This document shows, piece after piece, positions 24,701 through 31,099 of a stretch of 64,000 nucleotides of DNA. The notes beneath the pieces are model-generated. The model was not told the DNA's origin. It ran no database searches and worked only from the letters and a program-made list of their open reading frames with translations. The translations under genes were made by a program, and so were the position numbers. The stretch is taken from the NCBI GenBank assembly GCA_012845835.1, contig JABAKD010000007.1, positions 851,992 to 915,991 on the forward strand, in the 5' to 3' direction. Positions within the stretch are counted from its first letter, which is position 1, and each line of letters begins with the position of its first letter. The stretch comes from Undaria pinnatifida (taxonomy: Eukaryota; Sar; Phaeophyceae; Laminariales; Alariaceae).

Positions 24701-27700
24701 TCGGTGATGTTATTTTCGTTCCTGGTGTTGCTGTGTGTCGGCGTTGCTGACACGCTGTTTTTTGTGTTTTCGCTGCTGATGTTGCTGTCAATGGTGCTGG
24801 TGCTGTTTTTTTTTCTCGCGTTCTCACGTATTCACCGATGTTTCTGTCATTTTTTTTCTTTTTTCGCGTTTCTTTTTCCCAACTCGTGGACAAGCCGTGG
24901 TCACAGGTGTCGTCCTTTCTTCCCCCCGGTTCTTGCCTTCAATTTTTATCGCGCATAGGGTTTAGCAATCCCACTGCTCTCAATTTTAATCGAGTGTTGT
25001 TGCTAACTCACGATCTCGCGCTTTCCGCAAGTCAGCTTGTGCACAAGAAAAAGTCCCTACGAATTAATACGAGTATATTCACTCGGGGGGACTCGAACTC
25101 ACGACGCTGACCTACACCAGGCTCGAGGATCACGTAATAGGCCACCGGGGAAACCGTGTAAGATGCTATCAGTGTTTTAGTTATGATATTGCTGTGTGTT
25201 AATGTCGATCGCGACCAGGTGGCGGAGCGGACGTTGTTTTTGTGGAATAACGAGCACTTGGTGAGCAAGGGCTGCTTCAGCAGGGCGTACACCCACTCAA
25301 TACTCCCCGTCATCTACGGTGAGCCATCATACCTGGTACACTTGTATCGAAATATCGTACCTGGTACCCGTGCATCGACATGTCGAATTTTCGATAGATC
25401 ATATCACTGATGAATATCGAAACATGGATTGTAATATCGAAATAGCCGTTGCAGATAGATAGTATCCTGTATCCTGGTAATAGCATTGATTAATCAAAAC
25501 ATCAACACATGCAAGTGTCACGTGACAGATAATGAATGGTACCAGGTGCCAGGTAGTCAACAAACGTCTGTGAGCAGGGCGTACACCCACTCAACACTCC
25601 CCGTTATCGGCGACAACCGAAATGATTCCCCGGCCTCTCAAGACCTCCCACGTGGACACCGCCTCCTTTCATTACTTGCGGAACGGTCCAGCTGTTCTTT
25701 GTAGTCGCTCAAAGCTTCATCATACCAGGTCCCAGCTGAACATCTCAGCTTGCCTCATCATCACCTCAACTCCGCCCAGCAGCGCAGCGTCGTGCAGTGC
25801 CGTTCCCTGCCGTGCGGTGCGGCACTGCACGAAGCGGTGCTGTGTTGTTCGGTGCTGTGCCGCGCCGTGCCATGCTTGCTGTACTTACTCTTTCGTGCAT
25901 GTAGTATGATACCAGGTCCCAGCTCAGCTCAGCTCAGCAGCGAACCGCAGCGCTATTCTGGTGCCGTGCGGTGCCGTACGGTGCCATGCCCTGCCGTGCT
26001 GTGCCGTGCTGCGTTGCTGCACGTACCCTTTCGTACATACCAGGTATCATGCCTCCTAGATCCAGCTTTTTTTCCGTGATTTCTTCCTTGATCTTTTTAT
26101 TTTGAGTTGCACAAAGTATAGTCATACCAGGTCCCAGCTGACCTCAGCGTGGTTCATCAGCTCAGCTCAGCTCAGCAGCGCCGTGCGATGCCGTGAGGTG
26201 CCATGCCCTGCCGTGCCGTGCAAAATTCTGTTCGGTGCTTTGCCGTGCTGCGTGCTTTGCTGTATGCTTATTCTTTCATACATACCTGTAGCATTCGAAG
26301 TATCACACCACGTACCGGAACCAGATTTGTACTCACACTACATTAATAACCGTAAACGCACCCCCTGCTCAGCTCAGCCCAGCTATATATAGCTCAGCAA
26401 AGCAGCGATGTGCGGTGTCGTGCTGTATCGTGCTGCGCTGTGCTTTCGTTCGAATGAACAGCAGTAGTACTAGGTACATGATGCGAAGTACCAGGTGCCA
26501 GGTACCGTTATGTACGCGTTGTGTACTCATCTTTTTGCTTTTTCTTCAGGTGATCTCTCTCGGTCCCCATTTCCCCCCCCCCCATGCAAATTACACCCGT
26601 ATTGCCGATCAGAACGTGGCATCACCAACAATCACACAGCACAGTGCACAGCACAGGGCAACTAGATCTGCACAAGCAACGCTTGACATTTTCAATTCGC
26701 TATTAATAGTCGCACGGAATCATGGACCTCTTCTCCCTGCCCCCTTTACATGTTTTAGTTACATTCTTCTGTGCGCGAGCGAAGCGGGCGGCGTCAGCCG
26801 CCCGAGCCCTTGTTATATTGCTAGGGAACAGGGCTGGCCTCTCCGCCCCACTGGCGGAGGAGCCATTTTTGGACCTTAAAGAGGTTATCATTCAGTACAT
26901 GCCGTGTACATGCGTATGCATCGTTGGCAGTAGTTGGCAGTAGTTGGCAGTAGTCCTAGCTGTGGGGGCGTTTTGTATGAGTCCCGGACGTGAGCCGTAA
27001 TTGATCTGTCATAGTACGATATTTGCGCGCAGACACTTATATGATCGCACTCGTACAGCACAACAAGTATTCGTGCTGCTGCTACTGCCAAGGTTCTTTG
27101 TACGCTCGGTGTAAAAATGACACGTACTAGTTGTATGATGTAGGTACAGCGGCAGCCGCAGCGGAATGGCAGCAGTACGTACAGCAACCACAGCCAGGAC
27201 GGTCGAGGTACTATTGCGCACGCGCAGCAGCAGCAGTAACCGTACAGAGCAGAACCAGCAGTGCCAGTCGTCCTGAAATATCGTCGCCCAGCAATATTAG
27301 CAGCCGCAGTATCTTCCACAGTTCAGTTTACGAGATTCGCAACACCAAAATCTAGAAAACTAGAGGGTAAGAATATGTTTCCGGGAAGAAGTCAGAGCTG
27401 TAAAAACTACTCGAGTATGCGGAACAGAATACAGGACAAGATGGGTGATGTAAAAACCGTATGAAGCGTATATTAATACCTGGAACGTCCGCTATATTTT
27501 AGTCCAGAATGGCACATGAGCACAGAGCATCGCATCATCGCTGCACAGCAAGGCGGCAAAGCAGCCGCGGGTAGCAGGCCATCGCAAGACAGAGAGCTCA
27601 CAGCGTTACCAATCCCAGGCAGCCGATGCATATGATGTGCGCACGCACAGCAGTAGTACGTACTGAAACCACGTCACATGCTGGGTTGTTTTTCGTTATG

Positions 27701-29981
27701 GTTTGGATGGGGAGGACTGCTGCTCTTATGTACTAGGTACCTGGTAGGTATCTACGAAAGTGCCTACTCTTCGTTGTAGGATACATGCCGACGAGTACAG
27801 GTCGCCAGGTAGCAGGAGGCCATGATCGACCGTCCCCGCCATGGTCTTTCGGTTATCCGCACAAGGACCACGTCAGACGACGATGAAAAATCCAAGCATA
27901 GTCTATGCCGTTTTGACGCAGTTGCTCATGATACCCCTAGATCGCTGTCCAGCCAGGTGCGCTATACCACGCTAAATCCGAGGTAAAACCAATCGAAATA
28001 TCCGTCCTCAGTCTTTTTAATTGTAGGTGTTGCAGAGTATGTGTCCACAGGGCGCACACCCACTCAATTTCTATATTTTTGCTGGACGTACGTTTCTTTG
28101 CAGGTCCTCTGCACAAGCACTCGTTGGGCCACTGGAACAGCACGGTCGAAGGGTTAGCGCAGAACGTGCTCAAGATGTACATGGAGTTCGACATACATCT
28201 CTACGACAGGTACAAGCATACCTGCTAGGGGATAGAGGATGGGGGGGAGGCGATTCTGCTCGCAGATTCTGCTCGCTTTCTTTTGGTTTGTTGCGTTTTT
28301 CTTCTTTCTTTCGACTAGCACATTTGTTTGTGTTTTTATGTTTATCTGTGTTTCTTGTTTTTTGTCCGCACGGTGGAAGGATTAACGCAGAATGTACTCA
28401 AGACGTACATGGAGTTAGACACATGTCTACGACAGGTACAAACTTGAGGGATGAGGGGAGGGGGGGGGGGGGCGATTCTGCTCGCTTTTTTTTGTTTTAT
28501 TGCTTTGTTCTTGTTTCTCGACCGTCTTTTGGTTCTCGACTGTAATGTGTTTTTATACCCGTGTATCCTGCTTTTATCTCCGCATGGTGAAGGGGTTAAC
28601 GCAAAATTTGCTCAAGATGTAGATGGCATACATATCTACGCCCCATACATGGAGGGTATGGGGCGTATTTATATCGGAGGCGATGGTGATCACTTCGTTT
28701 TGGTTCTTGCGAAGGCTGGCTCTAGAGCATACAGCGCAGGACCCCTATATCGATAAGAAACGGTGTAGAAAGACAAGCAGGCTGACATTTACATGAGCGC
28801 AAGCAATCCAGGAGCCATTATGCTGAATTTTGTGCAGAATGCAACCTCTCCCAAGTACGAAACAACCCAGCCTAAATCAGTGCATCTGTCCCGGCACATA
28901 TCCTGAACTGTACCCTCTGCAAGATATAATTTTTTGACGCAAATCGTGTTTTATTCTTTTTGGTCCCGGTACGATGACGCAAGCTGTGTTTTTTTATTGT
29001 TGTCCCCGTTTTTGTTTTGTTTTTCAGGGTGTTGTCGGAGCACTTGAAGCTGGAGGCGGAGAGGACTCAAAGGAAAGAGGAGGCGTGCAAGAAGTGGGAG
29101 GTGCGATATAAAAGTTGTTGTCGTGGTGTTGTCGTCCCCTATTTTTTGTAGTTTTAAAATGGTTACGATAGCCCCCTCCAAAACCAGCGATTTTCCTTGA
29201 ATGTGTCATGTCTGCTATGTCTGCTTGACACGAGGAAGGATGCTATGCAGAACGAATCTCCATATTTTTCTTGTTTGCAAAAGGACTAACGGTCGATGAC
29301 GTCGGGTTGCAAGGGGCAACGTGTTTCAGGAGATACTGCCGGGAGCCGCTTTCTAACGAGCGATTTTGCTAATGAAAAGGGTGTTGGGGGGGCTAATGTA
29401 GAACGACTCTTAAGTGTGGAGTCATCCCACGGTAGGGGTAGCACTTTCTGCGCCAAAATGTCCCTGGGCGATTTAGTTCTTCATGTGAGGAACTGCCGGT
29501 CAATGATGTATTTTCACGAGTACTTTATTTTTTTGACTGAGGCATAGAAGCTTGGTCGGGTTTTGCGAACGAATGCCTTCGAAGTCATTTTTCGGGTGAG
29601 ATATTGAGTTCCTCATGTGAGGAACTCAGGGACTATTGGGTGCAACCCCTACCGTAGAACGAGTCTTAAGTGTAACACATGTTGCAAAACTTGGTACTGT
29701 GTTGTTGTCCTATTTGTGGTGCATGCATTTTGTGGTGGAGTGTTCGATGTTTGTTGTTTTCTTGTTTTCGTGTTTTTTTTTCGAGAGAGGCGGAGATAAC
29801 TCAACATATACTTCCACCGTTAGCTTTCTGCTCGTCAATTTTGGTCGATTTTTTTCCCAGTTTCAGCTTTCTCATACCCCAGCGTGTTCCCTTCTTCGCC
29901 GTGTTGTCTGTTCCATTTTGGCTCCCTACCGGTTTCCTTTTGTACCCCCAGGCATTGGAGGAGAAGGCGCTTCGGAAGTAA
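12513..29981 (+). CDS. PP2A regulatory subunit B56 (B') family protein, 11 exons
   Basis: Regulatory B56/B' subunit of protein phosphatase 2A: a HEAT-like solenoid that docks the A/C core enzyme to substrates. The coding join is 12513-12743, 15999-16148, 19439-19551, 20301-20446, 20936-21132, 21609-21704, 23473-23538, 25219-25318, 28104-28209, 29028-29100, 29952-29981, giving 1308 nt and 435 aa plus stop, the usual size of the B56 core. All introns are GT-AG and phases match at every junction. Family signatures read in order: [116 protein letters not shown]. Residues matching the human B56 LxxIxE-pocket positions H187, R188, Y190, R197, E226, I227 and I231 (numbering recalled from memory) are present, so substrate docking looks intact. 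The start is uncertain: ATG 12513 is the first in-frame Met of the first recognised exon, and a further 5' exon cannot be excluded. The C-terminal tail is short and ends ALRK-stop. Confidence 0.93.
13028..13137 (+). repeat. Degenerate copy of the 3' half of B56 exon 1 with donor site
   Basis: Repeats the end of exon 1, from the G-run through GAGGCAACGAGGTGAAGCGC to AACACAGGTGAA. It has frameshifts and a TAG within the copy of the KRQTLMEL segment, yet keeps a GT donor. It lies about 390 bp downstream of its source. Confidence 0.85.
13185..13410 (+). mobile_element. GGGTCGGG-rich small element, hAT-like ends
   Basis: Begins CAAGGCTTTTCACGGGTC and ends AAAAAGCCCTG; the ends are imperfect inverted repeats of the CAGGG type. 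Flanks AAGTACAG and AAATACCT partly match. The interior is repeated CGGGTCGGGT. Similar sequence at 7085-7240, 7555-7745, 8235-8290 and 20030-20145. Confidence 0.55.
14349..14405 (+). repeat. ATAGATCAT microsatellite
   Basis: Six units of TAGATCATA with one or two substitutions, in B56 intron 1. Confidence 0.95.
14625..14800 (+). repeat. Dispersed repeat family D, second copy
   Basis: GGGGTGACCTGTGCTCGGAC, then CTCTAGGTTGA twice and ATTCGGCCGGGTCGGGATGC, the same order as at 5150-5345. Located in B56 intron 1. Confidence 0.65.
14918..15812 (+). repeat. Five degenerate tandem copies of B56 exon 2
   Basis: Copies at about 14918-15012, 15199-15262, 15372-15452, 15567-15632 and 15736-15812 all carry a GATGTTGACG…CATGAAGATGGTGTCGG signature of exon 2. 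Two keep TAGCCGGGG at the acceptor. Between them the intron is rich in repeated TTGACCATTTTCCT-like words. Most stop before the conserved DFDPEEDEP half, and several have frame breaks; the copy at 15567 remains open over about 20 codons. Confidence 0.88.
15999..16148 (+). CDS. B56 exon 2 (residues 78-127)
   Basis: Fifty codons, phase 0 at both ends. Acceptor is GTGCTAG (15992-15998), donor CAG/GTGAAC. Contains the strongly conserved acidic segment [19 protein letters not shown]. Five degenerate copies lie upstream in the same intron. Confidence 0.93.
17590..17900 (+). repeat. Family J repeats, two units, in B56 intron 2
   Basis: CGACGCCCCCGGGATTTCAT and CGACTCCCCCGGGGTTCCCA blocks, each followed by GCCGACCACA- or GCCAACCACA-type and GGGGAAGCTTG- or GGGACATGCTTG-type sequence, match 7745-8160. 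Confidence 0.7.
17929..18180 (+). repeat. GGT/GGTGTTTCTCGTGGT tract in intron 2
   Basis: Long (GGT)n followed by repeated GTTTCTCGTGGTGTTGGTG and two copies of GTGGTGGAAGCTGTGATGGT-type sequence. Apparent poly-His/Pro ORFs on the opposite strand come from the repeat. Confidence 0.9.
18299..18965 (+). repeat. GGTGTTGGT and ACCACCAACACC tracts in intron 2
   Basis: A GGT-rich block (18299-18425) is followed by its complement-like ACC-rich block (18465-18545, 18660-18965), so the two can pair. Between them, 18555-18650 repeats (in opposite orientation) a dispersed sequence at 52030-52115. Confidence 0.85.
19018..19303 (+). repeat. Two degenerate copies of B56 exon 3, upstream
   Basis: Copies at 19018-19090 (GGTGTACGAGTTGTTTCTGC…) and 19199-19303 (acceptor AAACAG plus TTGGTATAC, then TTGTTGTGTCGACGGAGGTC…) precede the intact exon 3. 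Both diverge before LIDLFD. The intervening sequence repeats CTTCAA words also found in front of the real exon. Confidence 0.85.
19439..19551 (+). CDS. B56 exon 3 (residues 128-165)
   Basis: Starts phase 0 after TTAAACAG and reads LVYEFFLRF ... KKYIDHKF ... LIDLFD, ending two bases into a Ser codon at GACAG/GTGAGA. The polypyrimidine stretch of the acceptor is part of a CTTCAA-rich repeat. Degenerate copies flank it on both sides. Confidence 0.93.
19682..19920 (+). repeat. Two donor-end copies of B56 exon 3, downstream
   Basis: At 19682-19714 and 19888-19920 the sequence repeats the end of exon 3 with its donor (CCTCTTCGACAGGTGAGAA and ACTTCTTCAACAGGTGAG). Only 20-30 bp of exon remain in each, so these are donor decoys in intron 3. 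Confidence 0.8.
20030..20145 (+). mobile_element. GGGTCGGG-rich small element, second copy, in B56 intron 3
   Basis: CAGTGTTTTTCACGGGTC at one end and GTGGAAAACCCTG at the other are inverted; flanks share TCATT. GC-rich interior as in 13185-13410. Confidence 0.6.
20301..20446 (+). CDS. B56 exon 4 (residues 165-214)
   Basis: Acceptor TTGTCCTTAG, donor CATCG/GTGAGC, ending in phase 1. Encodes [20 protein letters not shown] and [13 protein letters not shown], which carry most of the LxxIxE-pocket positions. The Ser and Gly codons split at the two junctions are restored by the flanking exons. Confidence 0.95.
20612..20691 (+). repeat. Degenerate copy of the 3' half of B56 exon 4
   Basis: Repeats AAAACGATCGGAAACGTC … GTGTACGAGACG … CGGTATCGGTGAGC from exon 4, including its donor, 170 bp downstream. 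A one-base insertion near the end shifts the frame. Confidence 0.9.
20936..21132 (+). CDS. B56 exon 5 (residues 214-279)
   Basis: Acceptor CTCACCTGCAG, donor AAGG/GTGAGA. Encodes [20 protein letters not shown], then LIPLHKPK and [16 protein letters not shown]. This is the best-conserved exon of the gene. Confidence 0.95.
21609..21704 (+). CDS. B56 exon 6 (residues 280-311)
   Basis: Thirty-two codons, phase 0 at both ends: acceptor CGATTAAG after a C/T-rich tract, donor ACAG/GTATGA. Reads GLIRFWP ... [17 protein letters not shown]. The residue after FWP is Trp where other B56 proteins I recall have Lys. An AG inside (TCTAAACAG, to 21648) could serve as an alternative acceptor but would remove the conserved GLIRFWP segment. 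Confidence 0.9.
21918..21970 (+). repeat. Degenerate copy of the end of B56 exon 6
   Basis: Repeats the [15 protein letters not shown] part of exon 6 (TTGAACGAGCTGGTGGATGT…), with a 3-bp insertion. The donor is lost: CATGC replaces CAGGT. Confidence 0.88.
22430..22895 (+). repeat. Tandem duplication of ~220 bp in intron 6
   Basis: Two diverged units, about 22430-22675 and 22676-22895, share ACATGACCTGCATG-type starts, GCTACGGTCCTTACACA, AGAACGGCTAGTGC and CTACCCCGGTTACC blocks in the same order. No exon sequence is recognisable in them. Confidence 0.8.
22900..23200 (+). repeat. Repeat family I, copy 2, in B56 intron 6
   Basis: 3' half of the family, including GAACACCTCTCGGCGCTTCG and AGCATAGTAGGGATGCGAGG, followed by C-runs and (CCCA)n. 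Confidence 0.8.
23473..23538 (+). CDS. B56 exon 7 (residues 312-333)
   Basis: A 66-nt exon of 22 codons, phase 0 at both ends, acceptor GTCATACAG and donor CCAG/GTGGGA. Encodes [15 protein letters not shown] ... SQHFQ. Counting residues across the junction with exon 6 gives the same spacing as animal B56, which supports this acceptor. Confidence 0.88.
24151..24480 (+). pseudogene. Helitron/PIF1-type helicase fragment, interrupted
   Basis: In intron 7, same strand as the gene. From 24151 one frame reads [20 protein letters not shown], then [16 protein letters not shown] and PLYVVKF. A TAA at 24343-24345 interrupts, then the same frame resumes with VPISPVD and [11 protein letters not shown]. 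This is the order of the C-terminal PIF1-helicase region (GA-VML…GL-NG…V-F…RTQ-PLRL-WA). The expected T-HKSQG motif after WA is missing, so the fragment is dead. No Rep/HUH domain or Helitron ends were recognised. Alternatives: a retained PIF1 gene piece rather than a Helitron. Confidence 0.85.
24852..25157 (-). mobile_element. SINE family A, copy 5, in B56 intron 7
   Basis: Reverse-oriented copy ending CGAGGATCACGTAATAGGCC and ACCGGGGAAACC, 60 bp upstream of exon 8. Confidence 0.85.
25219..25318 (+). CDS. B56 exon 8 (residues 334-367)
   Basis: Acceptor CGCGACCAG, donor CTACG/GTGAGC, ending in phase 1. Encodes [13 protein letters not shown] and [13 protein letters not shown] directly continues HFQ of exon 7, the diagnostic HFQVAER motif of the family. 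Confidence 0.93.
25570..25611 (+). repeat. Degenerate copy of the end of B56 exon 8
   Basis: Repeats AGCAGGGCGTACACCCACTC…CTCCCCGT of exon 8, with an internal deletion of about 12 bp relative to the source and a lost donor (CGGCGA for CGGTGA). Lies 250 bp downstream. Confidence 0.88.
25715..26440 (+). repeat. CTCAG/TGCCG cluster, four ~190-bp units, in intron 8
   Basis: Each unit begins ATACCAGGTCCCAGCT-like, has (CTCAG)n, then a run of GTGCCGTGC pentamer-like words, and ends near ACTCTTTCGTACATAC. Strong T/G versus C skew; no coding potential. Confidence 0.85.
28048..28070 (+). repeat. Short second copy of the exon 8 end
   Basis: CAGGGCGCACACCCACTCAA repeats the same exon 8 segment just before exon 9. 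Only about 20 bp match, but the surrounding order (AG, then CACCCACTCAA) is preserved. Confidence 0.6.
28104..28209 (+). CDS. B56 exon 9 (residues 367-402)
   Basis: Acceptor TTCTTTGCAG, donor GACAG/GTACAA, ending in phase 2. Encodes [18 protein letters not shown] and [15 protein letters not shown]. Two further copies of this exon plus its intron follow immediately. Confidence 0.92.
28368..28700 (+). repeat. Two tandem copies of B56 exon 9 with its intron
   Basis: Copies begin at 28368 and 28581. The first keeps GGTGGAAGGATTAACGCAGA through GACAGGTACAA and the intron block GGGGGCGATTCTGCTCGC, but has a 2-bp deletion near its end. The second has a TAG in the copy of LKMYME. Unit length is about 210-265 bp including intron, so the duplicated piece is exon plus downstream intron. 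Confidence 0.9.
29028..29100 (+). CDS. B56 exon 10 (residues 402-426)
   Basis: Acceptor GTTTTTCAG, donor GGGAG/GTGCGA. Encodes a charged helix ([20 protein letters not shown]) matching the C-terminal KEREEAWKK-type helix of B56 proteins. Confidence 0.88.
29283..29430 (+). repeat. Repeat family L in B56 intron 10
   Basis: GATGACGTCGGGTTGCAAGG … GGCTAATGTAGAACGACTCT recurs in reverse at 49015-49160 and 48095-48265, and in part at about 29635-29660. Confidence 0.7.
29952..29981 (+). CDS. B56 exon 11, C-terminal nine codons and stop
   Basis: Acceptor ACCCCCAG, then ALEEKALRK and TAA, continuing the charged helix of exon 10 in phase. Very short, so supported mainly by phase, acceptor quality and charge pattern. 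Confidence 0.7.
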   Translation, partial: ALEEKALRK

Positions 29982-30129
29982 GCAGCACCCCTCCCTTTCT
30001 TCCTTTTATCACTTTCCCGCCGTTTTCCCCGCCTTGTTGAGAGCCGTGCGGAGCCCAGTCGAGCCCAGCCCGCCCACGGCTTCGCGGTCCACCCTTCCCT
30101 ATGTCTAGGTTGGCGTTAAGGGAATGGGG

Positions 30130-30605
30130 GTGGAGGGGAGGCAGGTTTGATGTAGACCGCTGTGATTGGGCGCGGGTTTGATTTCGACTTCTGTGATTTG
30201 GACACAGATTTTATTTGGAACGCTGTGATTGGGACACAGATTTGATTTTGACCGCTGTGATTGGGCACAGGTTTGATTTCGACAGCTGTGATTGGGGCGC
30301 AGATTTTTTATTTCGAACGCTGTGGTTGAGCGCAACCAAGACCCCAGGGGGAGGCCAGTCCGGCGGCGGAACTAGAAAATACGGTGGACTTGCGAGGGGG
30401 TCCTGCGGCGTAACTGAAAAATGCTGATATTCGATTTCTAGATCTGTGATTGGGCGCGGGTTTGATGTCACACGCTGTGATTGGACACAGGTTTGATTTC
30501 ATCAGCTGTGATTCGCAGCGGGTTTGATTTCCAACTCTGTGATGGGCACAGGTTTGACGTCGACAGCTGTGATTGGCCGCAGGTTTGATTTCAAACGCTG
30601 TGTCG
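30130..30605 (+). repeat. ~31-bp minisatellite just past the B56 gene
   Basis: About eleven units of GCTGTGATTGGGCGCAGGTT plus TGATTTCGAC variants, split by an unrelated insert at about 30345-30440. Begins 150 bp beyond the stop codon, so it may lie in the 3' UTR. Confidence 0.92.
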
Positions 30606-31099
30606 GGCCGTGAGGAGCTGCACGCTGGAGAGGGAGTATGTTTCGTGGGGAAGGAGGGTGGAGGCGTTGTTGGGGGAGGGGTCGGGGGGGGACGGGGGAT
30701 GCTGCTGCGGTGTGTGTGAAGATGTCGGTTCGTCCTCTTGACGGGATCGGTTTGGGCCGGTCACTGAGAGGGTACAACAACATTGTACAAAATCATGCAG
30801 CGGGCAGATGGGTGGACTATCGTTTGTTATATGGCAATGGGAAACTGGTTGACGCCCTTCTGTTTTGATCGTGCGATAGATGAGGGAGGGGGGGGGGGGG
30901 GCTGGCATGGGACGGGATCGGGTAGATTTGATTTGCGGTAGTGGATGGGGTGGGGGGAGGGCGGGGGGGTGGGGGGCTAATCCGTTTTGCGGATCCGTCT
31001 TTTCGTTAGGTGGTGGTGGTACTCCGTTCTGCGAAACCGTCTTTTAGTTGCACCGTAGGTGGCGGTGATAAGGGTTATGGTGACGGTTGACAATGATGG

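Noticed and set aside
24190-24753. 187-codon ORF on the - strand
   Set aside because: Antisense of the PIF1-helicase fragment, whose motifs are on the + strand.
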